Below are positions 27,701 to 36,400 of a stretch of 64,000 nt of DNA, piece after piece. Below the pieces are notes generated by a model. It saw only the letters and a list, made by a program, of their open reading frames with translations, was not told where the DNA came from and made no database searches. The first letter of the stretch is position 1, and the number at the start of each line of letters is the position of its first letter. Origin of the DNA: Channa striata (Eukaryota > Chordata > Actinopteri > Anabantiformes > Channidae); assembly GCA_033026295.1 (NCBI GenBank), contig CM065185.1, positions 1,364,001 to 1,428,000 on the forward strand. Reading direction: 5' to 3'. The translations under genes were made by a program, and so were the position numbers.

Positions 27701-28854
27701 ATACATCCTCTTGTGTCCCTTTCATAGTTGCACGGCAGACATACATGTCAAGAAGAGGGCAGTATATAGATAGAAGGAAGAAACCACGCGGAAACAGAAA
27801 GTAAATGCACTGAACATATTACTAAAGGTAAATACAGATTTCAAGGATAAAATGGACCTGATGAACCTTTTCCAAACCTCTGCAGGAGGCTGGTGTGTTT
27901 GATAGACATAGAGAACTACAATGTCCTGTCCTTCATTGTTATTGAATAAACCTATGAATATTTTCAGAGATTACAGGAGTGGTCATGTCAAAGACCAAAT
28001 GGTTAATTGTGAAACTATTTTAATTCTCATTACACAAATAGTTTGTGTTCCATGTGAGATGTAGGAAGCTATCAGACCCATAATTTTCTTATTTTCCATA
28101 TCTTAAATTTTCCTTTGGGGACCCATATTTGTGCGATTTGGTAGGTGGAGCCTATGGTTCCTATGGTTCCCCAGTGAGTTAAAGCAAGCAGGATGAACTA
28201 AACCAAAGTTTAGGATGTTTTAATGCATTTGCTCAGTAAAAAAAACATTTCACCTGTCAGTTACAGGTTCTTGCAAGTTTTCTGTAGCTTATTCCTTGTG
28301 TTATTGTTTGGGGCTACTAACTAACATGGAAAGCAAGAAGTTTCCAGTCCATGGTTTTGAATCCTCCTAAGGCAAAAATGAGTATATACATTTTCATGTT
28401 CATTTGTATTGCATTGTTAACAAAACAGTTTTAAAGTGAGACTAATAGTGTCTGTACAGTGATGCTCATTATCCATGTTTCAGCTCCGACCTCCCTCAGC
28501 CTCGTTTCCTTAGCAATGTGCCTCTGAAAAGTCTTCTGTCCTGTCCTTATGGATACACGGGCACAGAAAGACTTTGCAAACACACATTAAACGTGTGTCT
28601 TGTGTTGTTCCAACAGGAAGGCTGGCCTCATCCTCTCCCAGTTGGATGAACTGTCCCCGTGGTGTAAGGGTCTTCTCCAGGAGCCGAAGATTGGCCTGCG
28701 CAGGATGTCCCTAAAATTCTTGTCCTGCCGTTACACTGACACTAAGGCCTTTGGACTGAACTGGTCGGACATGGGCCAGGATGTACACAAGGCTTGCGAT
28801 GAGCAGACGCTCACTGTCATGTATAACGACTACGGTGACCCCAAGGAGCTCTAG
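9583..28854 (+). CDS. astn1: Astrotactin-1, C-terminal part (4 exons; 5' part outside window)
   Basis: Join of 9583-9718, 11049-11149, 14650-14833 and 28617-28854, ending in TAG. Astrotactins are large neuronal membrane glycoproteins with EGF-like, MACPF, FNIII and annexin-like domains. ASTN1 acts in glia-guided migration of young neurons, and ASTN2 regulates its surface level. About 220 residues are present: the end of the FNIII domain (exons 1 and 2 here, ending near KTPCPTVDDVKAQ) and then the annexin-like domain (exons 3 and 4). Exon borders are all AG/GT and phases join without a break (2/1, 1/2, 2/1). I chose astn1 over astn2 because the third exon reads LHRVLYHYNQRYESFGEFTW and the end reads YNDYGDPKEL, as I remember for ASTN1, whereas ASTN2 ends quite differently. 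The convergent neighbour pappa2 supports this. The upstream exons and the MACPF domain are not visible in the window. Confidence 0.93.
9719..11048. other. astn1 intron, no feature seen
   Basis: A 1.33 kb intron between the two FNIII exons, with GTAGGC at its start and GACAG at its end. A purine-rich block occurs at 10255-10400. No repeat is named. Confidence 0.6.
11049..11149 (+). CDS. astn1: astn1 exon, FNIII domain part 2 and linker
   Basis: The exon lies between TATGACAG and GTGAGG. Its first base completes the Met codon begun in the previous exon, giving YMFRLWAVDNTGRR. It continues SSPSEVTIKTPCPTVDDVKA, the last FNIII strand and the start of the annexin-like domain. It ends in phase 1. 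Confidence 0.93.
11150..11843. other. astn1 intron, left part
   Basis: Unique-looking AT-rich DNA between the exon at 11049-11149 and the Tc1-like element. No gene is seen. Confidence 0.5.
11844..12545 (-). mobile_element. Tc1-like DNA transposon remnant, reversed
   Basis: It opens with CAGTCAAAGGTCTGGACACA, the terminal repeat sequence of common fish Tc1 elements. Inside are antisense transposase-like stretches (TGTGGAGGCCAGGCCATCGG; CATCTAATGGACTGTTGGTT). The reading frame is ruined by stops and deletions, so no active transposase exists. Confidence 0.6.
12549..13012. mobile_element. Internally deleted Tc1-like element with terminal inverted repeats
   Basis: The left end (CACTGTGCAAAAGTTT then GCAGGTGTGAAAA) and the right end (TTCACACCTGCCTGAAACTT, then TTGCACAGTACTGT) are inverted copies of about 35 bp. 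The interior keeps an antisense piece of transposase coding DNA (TGTGACCACCCTTTGCCTTC and GAAGGAACTCGGCTGGTAGG). At about 460 bp it is far shorter than a full 1.2-1.6 kb element, so it is non-autonomous. Confidence 0.75.
13060..13640. repeat. Dispersed fish repeat (LTR-like or unclassified) with GAT-rich stretch
   Basis: The segment beginning GACCCAAAAGCAGAAACTGA then GCGCAGGAGGTTTATTAACA resembles a very common teleost interspersed repeat. It ends with ACCTGAAACAGGACAAAATAC. An imperfect GATGAA/GATGAC run lies at 13552-13581. Class not certain. Confidence 0.45.
13641..14649. other. astn1 intron, right part
   Basis: No gene or repeat recognised. It ends in the TCTTTCCAG acceptor of the exon at 14650. 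Confidence 0.5.
14650..14833 (+). CDS. astn1: astn1 exon, annexin-like domain part 1
   Basis: Acceptor TCTTTCCAG, donor CCCAG/GTACTG. The peptide begins [20 protein letters not shown] and ends FTWRCEDELGPR, the most conserved stretch of the astrotactin C-terminus. The form LGAPTLHRVLYHYNQ separates astn1 from astn2. The intron after it is 13.8 kb. Confidence 0.95.
14834..17099. other. astn1 last intron, first part
   Basis: AT-rich DNA without recognised repeat or exon. Short ORFs on both strands lack domains. Confidence 0.45.
17100..17790. other. Candidate conserved non-coding element in astn1 intron
   Basis: This block has even base composition, no repeat features and many homeodomain-type words (TTAATTCTCC, AATTAGTCTAA, GTGATTAATGCTCATAAA), which is the texture of vertebrate CNEs. 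It is an inference from sequence texture only. An alignment to other fish and tetrapod ASTN1 introns would decide. Confidence 0.3.
18251..18557 (-). repeat. tRNA-derived SINE, reversed, nearly full length
   Basis: In reverse it carries the tRNA-like head (GTGGTGCTGCCTCACAGCCA), the body (TCCTCCCACACTCC region at 18455-18470) and the tail with GATAAGCGGATAAAGATAAC. It is the same family as 43001-43346, with about the expected 300 bp length. Confidence 0.75.
18558..21130. other. astn1 last intron, middle part
   Basis: At 18720-19180 the sequence is richer in G+C than its surroundings, without a clear ORF or repeat. A short LINE/SINE-like start (TTCAGTTCAATTCAACCTTA, then TATAGCGCCAATTCACATCA) lies at 19529-19575. 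A CA run lies at 19818. AT repeats lie at 20918-20942. No gene. Confidence 0.45.
21131..21215. mobile_element. Miniature Tc1-type palindromic element
   Basis: The arms GCCAGTCAAAAGTCTGGATA and GTGTGTTCAAACTTTTGGA are imperfect inverted repeats separated by about 35 bp. They match the ends of Tc1-like elements. It has no coding capacity. Confidence 0.55.
21216..24473. other. astn1 last intron, no gene seen
   Basis: AT-rich intronic DNA. Small ORFs at 22315-22668 (- strand) and elsewhere show no domain. No transposon is recognised. Confidence 0.45.
24474..25092 (-). mobile_element. L2-type LINE 3' end, antisense to astn1
   Basis: On the - strand it reads the last part of a teleost L2-like ORF2: APSHLKDLLVPYHPTRPLRS, then AGLLVVPRMGGRAF, APLLWNQLPVQIQ and DTLSTL. 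The 3'UTR is internally shortened, and the tail is (TTGAA)n at 24477-24496. It is the same family as 40140-42176. The reverse transcriptase core is absent because of 5' truncation. The ORF is frameshifted near its end. Confidence 0.85.
25093..26364. other. astn1 last intron, no gene seen
   Basis: No coding or named repeat sequence is recognised. An ATTC-type run lies at 26136-26156. Confidence 0.45.
26365..26585 (+). repeat. tRNA-derived SINE with A and B boxes
   Basis: The head GGGCTGTAGCTCAGTTGG holds an A box (26375-26386), and GGTTTGATTCC (26392-26402) is a B box. The body (TGTCCTTGGGCAAGACACTG, then GTAAAGCGCT near the end) is that of a widespread teleost SINE. The boxes are too close for a true tRNA, and no acceptor stem is formed. 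Confidence 0.8.
26586..28616. other. astn1 last intron, right part
   Basis: No gene seen. It ends in the GTTCCAACAG acceptor. A block at 27640-27800 with ACGCGG-type words may be a degraded DNA transposon, but this is not certain. Confidence 0.4.
28617..28854 (+). CDS. astn1: astn1 last coding exon with stop codon
   Basis: Acceptor GTTCCAACAG. The first base completes the Arg codon, then KAGLILSQLDELSPWCKGLL follows. It carries the rest of the annexin-like domain (LKFLSCRYTDTKAFGLNW) and ends DYGDPKEL with TAG at 28852-28854. At 78 residues plus stop, the length agrees with the known C-terminus of ASTN1. Confidence 0.95.
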
Positions 28855-29150
28855 GTGTTATAGCGTTTGAGTTTAGATGTGCACAGGGACATGTTAGGTT
28901 TGTCAGACTCAACAAAGAAGCAAGTAAAATGCAGGTTTTACCTTTATTTCCACAGGATCTTTGCATTTAGGGGGAAAGTTTCTCTATTTAATACTCCCAC
29001 ACTATGCACAAATTCTGTGCATGAACATTAGGTTAGTTGGTGTGTGGAAAGATGATGCAGGAGATGGAGGCAGAATATTGGCTTTGGTGACCCCAGGAAG
29101 GAAACAGTCTAAAAGAAAATACGTTTTTTGTACATCCCAACAAAAATTTA

Positions 29151-29240
29151 AATAAACTCTAATTTGAAGCCCGTGACACCCATTTTAAGTTGATAAGTTG
29201 TTTAAATTCTTGTTCACAACTTAAGTAAAATGTAAATAAA
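29151..29240 (+). promoter_or_regulatory. astn1: Possible proximal polyadenylation signals of astn1
   Basis: AATAAA hexamers lie at 29151-29156 and 29235-29240, 300-385 bp after the stop codon. More lie at 30806, 30846 and 31017. The DNA from 28855 to about 31400 is AT-rich and free of recognisable repeats, as expected of a long 3'UTR, so the true end may be any of these. Without transcript data the choice is open. Confidence 0.35.
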
Positions 29241-32200
29241 ACCTACTGCAGGTGCTTCACAATAAGAGCTTTTCCTGCTTTATGCCCCTTGAGTTGGTCC
29301 TTTTCCGTTAGTGGATAGAATATCTATAACATATTGACATATGTTCCATGTGAGATATGTGTGCGAGTCTAGTCTGAACTACTGCAGCTACTTAAGCCAA
29401 TTTTCTTTATAGATTTCAATACTTGTCATTGACTTTTAATGTGAATCATTCCTCCACTGAATGTCTCTGATCAAGCAGAGCATGTTCAACCAAAGTGGAT
29501 TCAAATTCATCCATCTCTAAAACGTGAGGCATGTTTTTTTCAGTTTTATTTTTTTTTGACGGTGATGCTGCATGTAAAATACATCTCAAAAATGTAACTT
29601 GCCACTAAATGTAAATTTCCAAGTGGAACTAAACACACAGACATGATTATTTCAGCTTGTTTCTCTGTCGGACTTCAGATCAATTTAAATTCCTCAAAAA
29701 ACAAAGACCAGACGAATTTTTAGCCTTTGCCGCATAAATCTGGCATTTTAACTGTGTAGTCTAGATATGCAAAGTAATTTCATTCAGCTTCTTCATAATT
29801 AATCAGTTGTTAAAAGGGTTTTGTGTCAGACTATATGTGAACAACTCAAGAAAGTGATCAAGAATCAGAAGTCATAGTGGCTTTGTGGGTATCCTGCATC
29901 CAACCTTCCAGCTGGATTCAGTGACCTGACTTGTAATTGAAAATCAATGCTTTTTCCTTTTTGCTTTTTTGTGTGTGGACCCAGGAGAGACCAGGTCTAC
30001 AATAAACAAGTCATTGTAGCCTCTGTTTCACTTGTACATTCCAAACTGTTACTTAGTTTAGGGCTTCACAGCTTCAGCTCCATGTCATTTCTTATGAATA
30101 ACTGCAACAATTGTGCTAAACATCCCACAACTTTTCAAGGTGTTTTTAAGTTACATGATAATTTGCAGTTTTAAAGTCAACCACTTTTTTACAAATATAC
30201 TTGGAGCGTGTTTCTGTGGGAAAGGTGAGACAGCATCTGAGCGTTTTACTATTAATATCAAAGCATTGATGGATTATGAGAAAATGGGCCCCCTGGGGGT
30301 GTGCAGTATTTTTTTTATCATGTCAAGCTTTTCACTTCTACTGCAAACCAAAAAGTAACAACCTGCCAATTAACAGCGTCTTATGTTTTCTACTTGCTTC
30401 TCTGTTTAAACTTCAGGCAACTTTGTTGTCTTTAGAAACCTTTGACATCTCCACTAATACGCCGTTAATTGGGGCGATCTTTATACTTTAATTTGACTTC
30501 ATTTGTTATGTTACTCTTTTGGTTTCTCCCTGTGCATTGGCCATGGAGATTGATGTCAATGAAATGCAAGTGTATAGTAGTTGTTGAATTTCTAATGTGA
30601 TACAAGACAAAACAAAACGCTATTTCACAAATGCATCGCATTTTAGCATAGTACAGTGTTTTACTCCTGTATATATATGTACAACGGGTGATATTTTACA
30701 ACATTGTGTGCTTTAGTAGATACAGTTTTGCTTAGTAATATCAGCCGGGTAGATTAGCTTTTGCAATCAGATCGATTCATTTTTTCCTTTTAATGTAAAG
30801 AGCTGAATAAATCTGATTGTGATCTTAAAAATGGTGAAGTAAACAAATAAAGTAGAACTGAATATGAAACAAACAGAGCAATGTGATGGAGACCTCTTAA
30901 CTTTTGCGAAGAATGTGAAACAACCATCGACTATCTGCATGATGTTATTCCTACTTTACTGTATGTGGCAATATAAAGTCATCTTTTTCACTTTAATCTT
31001 TGCTACTTCAAAGAACAATAAAGAATATATTATGGGAGGTGGCTGTATTACCATTTTTAAATGCTCGTTGTAATCCTATGGAGCCTATGTCAGAAGAAAT
31101 GTTTCTCTACAGAACATATGAAAACTCTTCTGTTACTATCCATTTCATCGTGGCAGTGTGGACTGCAGTTACTGGTTGTTCCCTCTTTATCTAATTTGTC
31201 CTTTAGCATTTTGATCCTATGAAAAAAACTCTTGGAACGAGTTAGGACAAAATGGCTGAACTGATGTGTCACACTGCAGCAATTTACTGTATGCATAACA
31301 AGTTATGATCCTAATACACGTGCCAGTGTACTATTTTGTATTGTACTTGATTGCAAATATACTAATCATAAATATACTGGTTTGTCGGATTTTAGTATTT
31401 AGACTGTATCTTACACAGTACAAAAGCCAGTGGATCGATCTTATACCCTGTTTTTAATTGGCAACAAAATGTTTTGTGCAGTGACAAGATTTCAGATTTC
31501 TGACAGATTCCACTGAACTTCCAGAAAAGTGGAGTTTATTTATGAAAAAAATGTAGAACTTATTTAAATACAAAAGATTAAGCTGAAAATATCTTGACAT
31601 TTTGTAATGCTGAGATAGGAAAATTAATTTATAAATGAGGCACTCGTTAAATTGTCCTTTTTGCAAACCATAGAAATACAAAAATACAGTACCAAAGAGT
31701 GCAAAAAATGTATAAATATATATGTTCTGCAATTAGTAATTGCAAAGTGCAACACAAATAAATGCAGTTCTTCATTTATAAATAGGTATTTCAAACTTAA
31801 AAGCATTATTTTTGTCCAAATAATGCAATTGTTATGCACATTTTATTATCCTGTGCAAATGAAGAGAAACAAATTGCAAATGATTCTTCCATCACACTTC
31901 ATTAAAGGTGATATAAAGTGGCTATTTATTTCATACAGGGTATAAAGTACAGTAAAATGTCACTAACAACATGATTACACTTTGTAGATACAATATCTGG
32001 GTGGCGTACTTCATTATTCCGGGCTAACTGAGAACAGAACCTTTCAGACATACAAACATCCAGCCATGGGAGGTGCTGAGCCTCCTGACTGCGTCTGCAC
32101 ACAAACGTTATGGCCGGGGTTCCCAAAAATACTTTTAGACTGTGTATAATTGGAATTCTTGTGCACTGATTCAAGGAGCAACCCATCCTGGTGTTTTTAA

Positions 32201-33202
32201 AAATCCATGTATTTGATCCCACTGTTTTCTGTTTTTCTCTTTTCATTTCCAATTTCTGTAATGGCATCGGAGGCCTCAGTCTAATCAGAAGGTTTTTTTG
32301 AACAATCACAAAGACGTCTCTTTAGGGGAAGCCCGGAGCGTACGCTGTATGGCACAGATAAATGTTTGTGTTACTGGATCTGCAATATAAATAGTGTTGA
32401 CGTGAGTCATTAATATGTGAACTAGTGTATGCTAGGTGACCCAAATATATTAGTCTATACATGTTAGTTTTTACAAATATGTATCCCCTTACATTCCTAA
32501 GCTACATGTCAGAAAGAAAAGTTTTGTAGCAGGATCCGATGCATGATGAGATTAGAAATAAATTCAGTATGCGAAAGTATCTGCCATGAGAAGTGTTTTG
32601 AGGTAATGTGTAAACAGAATGCAAATCTTTTAATCTGTTTCTTCTTCCCTTTTCCCATATGAATTTGATTTGTTGTGACTAGGCATCATTTAGCTTTGAG
32701 TTGTAATCAGTCCATTGTAGCTTCAATGCGACTTAAATATGGTAGTGTATAAAATTCTGAGATCCTAATAAAACTTGATGCTACAGTAAACACAGTTAGG
32801 AGCAGTAGCAGTACTCTAAGGTCTGAGCGTGTACTCAATAGTTTTCAGGCACAGTCAGTTCTTTTGGTTTCTTCATCCTGGGACTAATCAAGTCCAGAGA
32901 AGTACTTGGATCCAATTGCAACATTGATTTGATCCAATTATGATGACTTGATATGTACAAGAGTGGATAAACTGCTTCTTAGGCCTCTTTTAATCTAGAC
33001 CTCTGTGTTTTCTTACTTAGGCTCACACAGATCCAGCGGTGAAGGTAACCCTTTGGTTCTTGACTGGAAAGGGAAGCAGTATATTCACATGTGCGTGTTA
33101 TTTGACTGGACTAGTGACAAAAACACATTTAAAACCAACATGACTCATATGTGATCCTGCATTTTAACAGTAACATCACTTATGGTGAAACAAACATGTA
33201 CT

Positions 33203-33280
33203 TTTATTGTATAAAGTCTGAATTCAATGACATTCTTTAGTTTATTAAACGTTAAAACTGAATTGTTTTGTTTGTTTATT
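33203..33280 (-). promoter_or_regulatory. pappa2: Possible polyadenylation signals of pappa2
   Basis: Three AATAAA hexamers on the - strand (33275-33280, 33241-33246 and 33203-33208) lie 56-128 nt after the pappa2 stop codon. They could give a very short 3'UTR. Further sites lie downstream, so usage is not known. Confidence 0.3.
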
Positions 33281-33335
33281 GTGGTGTGACGTCTGGGGTT
33301 TGACTCGGCCTGACTAGCTTTTTCATGCTTCCATC

Positions 33336-33455
33336 TCATTGCATTCCTCCTCCTCCGCCATCTCCTCCTTTCAAGTGTTTGCTCTTATTCTCTTCGGCAT
33401 CCGGATCACGACAAGTGCACTCATCCTGGTTGCAGTCTGCCCCAAACTGAACGAC
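33336..33455 (-). CDS. pappa2: pappa2 last exon with stop codon
   Basis: The acceptor ATGACAG is followed by VVQFGADCNQDECTCRDPDA, then EENKSKHLKGGDGGGGGMQ and TGA at 33338-33336. The CNQDECTCRDP segment matches the pappalysin end. The human protein stops soon after the EEN segment, so the Lys/Gly-rich tail of about 16 residues is an extension, encoded by GGA/GGC/GAT triplets. Confidence 0.93.
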   Translation of the reverse strand, partial: VVQFGADCNQDECTCRDPDAEENKSKHLKGGDGGGGGMQ

Positions 33456-36400
33456 CTGTCATTGAACAACAAGCACAAGATTCAACACTCTTCTCTCAAA
33501 TCACTAAAAATATGCTAGTATATGTCTGGATTCAAGCGAAAGTGCAAGATTACACTCTTCAGGCCCATCAGGTAAAGATATAATTTTGAATGGATGATTT
33601 AAACTGTATAGTATGCATGCTGTCTTTTTGAATATGCAACTGTGCAGCTGCAGACCTGTCAGTCGTTGCCAGCATTACATGTTTCCCATGTAGCACCACA
33701 GTATTAAAAACACCAGGTGCTTTTGATATTGGGCAGTGTATATAATGGATTACAAGCATATGAAAGACATATGAAAAACAGTTAGGGCAAAACGAAATAT
33801 TACATCAGGGCATTCAGTGAGAGCACTGAAAAATGCCCAAGATGAGGATGCTTGCCTGTAGGATTTGCTAGTGAACGATTTTGTGCTGAAAGGTAAGTAC
33901 CGCTTGGAAACCTGAGAGGGGTCTTAGTGGACTTGTTGTATTTCCTCACTGTTTCAAAGAGAACTCCTAAGGCCCCCTGGAGGCCGATAAAGCGCATGAT
34001 GTCAAATGGTTCAACGTGGCCTTTGAATGGCGACAAACCTTGAAGGTCTTTGGGGAAAAGGAGGGAGGAACACACCGCCCTGGAGGTAAACGGATGAACA
34101 CATGTTAAGAATCAACAACGAGAGGCTGCCAGCTCTTGTCTAGGAAGCGAGCCATCACCACAGGTTGCAAAATAAACTTTGGTGCTCTGCGAAACAGTCT
34201 GTTGCAAGAAATGTAAACATTCGCTCCTGGAGAGAAGGAGGGAGAGAGAGATTGGGAGAAAGAAAGGGAGAGGAATAAAGGAGAGGGGGAGGCGGAGAAA
34301 GAAAAGAAAATCATGGCAAGAATGGCGAGAAAGAGGGTGGGAGGTAGCAGCTTGTCGGCCTTCGCTGCTCACTGCACTCACTTTTGGAGGGCGATGCAGT
34401 TGATGGCAGCATAGTCGTTTTACTGAGGGCTGCAGAAGACCCAGCTTTATTTTAGGGTGAATCCGCGGGGCTACGAGCTGTTTCAGTACAAGCTTCAATT
34501 TGACGCACTCTGATGCAATTTTTAAAGAGGCGAAAAGGCTCGTCTCAGGTGCAATAATTTTGACCGTTCAGCTGCAGTTTTACTGGGAGACAGTATGCTA
34601 TAACATGAACGTGAACAAAACTCATACTGCAATCTTCAAATCACAAAAGGTGCACTTTAGTCTGATTGTGTGGAGATGTTCTCCCAGTACAGGTGTCATG
34701 CTGATTGTTTCCTCCAGAATTAAATATACATATATATTGGTAAAAATGTCTGCTAATATAAACGCCAGATGCTACCTGGGTCAGCTAAGTTACATTTCAG
34801 CTGATAGCCAATAGCCAATATGGAAGAGAGCATCTCATTTGTTGGATCAAAAGAGGGGCTAGTCAGCTGGAACCCTGATGACTGTTCGCATCTTTCTGTT
34901 GTACATCAACTAATTTTGAGTGGGTGACAGAGAAGGAGGGGAGGATCAAGAAAAGGATAAAAAGGGAGAACCTTGGTAGGTTTTTAACTAATGAAATGCA
35001 GCATGCTCTACCGACGCATCCCAAATCAAGCTGTTTCTTATGTACAATGACAGAAAATATGTGCTGTGGCTCGCACTGCATTAAAACCCCATAATTTCCA
35101 AAACCTGCATAACGTAAGCGGAGCCACATAGTAACAGCGAGTTCTGTAAACAGGCCCAGCTCCTTGCCACCCCCGCCCGCTCCATCACTCTCGACTCTTA
35201 AAGTTGTTTAGTTCACTTCCTCGGCGCAACCTCCACTTACCTAGTCGCTGTTTTACAGCGGCTGAGTAAACCTCATACCGTCAGACACCTCGCTGCTCCT
35301 GCTCATATACCTCTCACCTCCTCCTTCCGCTGTAAAAGAGCAGCTAGTGGCAATCTGGCAACTCTTTTATTATGACGGCAGCCACAGACTCGCTGAACTC
35401 ATTTATGAAGGAGCTGGCAGTGAATCATTCCGAGCTGTGGACATGAAAAGGCAGCTGGGGCTCGGATGAGGCACAGTCCCCTAAACAGGTGTCATGAATA
35501 GGGATGTAGTGTGTGAGTGTGAGTGTGTGTTTGTGTGTTTGTGTGTGTGTGTGGGGGGGGGGGGTGGGGGAGATCTCATAAAAGCACAGGAAAAGGAGAA
35601 AAAACCTATAGGCTTACTGATTATTATTCATACAATCATATAGACTAATTAGTGCAATGTGTAATTTGCATCTTGTAGTGAACTTGAACAAGTGAAGTTT
35701 TAGAATGGATTACACTGCTGTATTACAACTGTTATAGTAATAACCAAATGTCCTTGGTATAATACGACCATATTGAAGCGTGTTCTGATGTACCAAGCCC
35801 TGACCAGCTCTTCACACTCCTTCACTTCTCCAGTGAAGTAATGGCTTCATGTAAAAGGTAGAAAAGTGTAGCAGCATGGGGACATTAAAACCTGCTCAAT
35901 TCCTATTTGACTGGTAACACTGCAGCGCACAAGTCTGCTCCGCTGTTATAGTGTGAGTACAGATGGGGGAGACAAAATCGTTAACAGGACAGAGGGGAAA
36001 CTAGCAGGAATCTCTTTGTTTGCTTCGTCTGCTGCGTCACGCAGCACCTTTGCCAAAAGACACAGATTTCTACAACTGTAAACAGGAGCAATCCGGCTTT
36101 GAATTCAACTTGTGAGCTGAACACCTTACACCAACACACTAACACGCCTTAAAGTTACGTTTGGTTAAAGAATACATTACAGCACATTGAATGTCCCTCT
36201 GTGTCAGCAGTGAAGTCTTATATTTCTTGTATCAGTTTTAGTTTTTTTCTGTGTTTATTCATCCTGTGCATCCAGTTCCCCTCCTCACCTGCTGAGGCTC
36301 CCTGTCACTCAATCCCACCTCTGTTGTTCTCCATCCATGCTTGGTTTTCTGTTGTTCTCTATTCTTCATTCATTCATTCTTTCTTGTCTTTAAGGACCTC

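Larger units (their letters stand above)
28855..33335. other. Convergent astn1/pappa2 intergenic region and both 3'UTRs
   Basis: These 4,481 bp between the two stop codons contain no further gene I can support. The left half is AT-rich with several AATAAA sites on the + strand. The right half has TTTATT (AATAAA on the - strand) at 31925 and close to the pappa2 stop. Short ORFs here have no recognisable domain. No LINE or SINE is seen, unlike the flanking introns, which fits transcribed UTR or constrained DNA. Confidence 0.6.

Noticed and set aside
33800..34075. 91-residue ORF on the pappa2 strand in its last intron
   Set aside because: No recognisable domain, and the flanking pappa2 exons already join in phase without it.
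34112..34498. 128-residue Ser/Phe/Leu-rich ORF
   Set aside because: Driven by the purine-rich tract at 34220-34335; low complexity.
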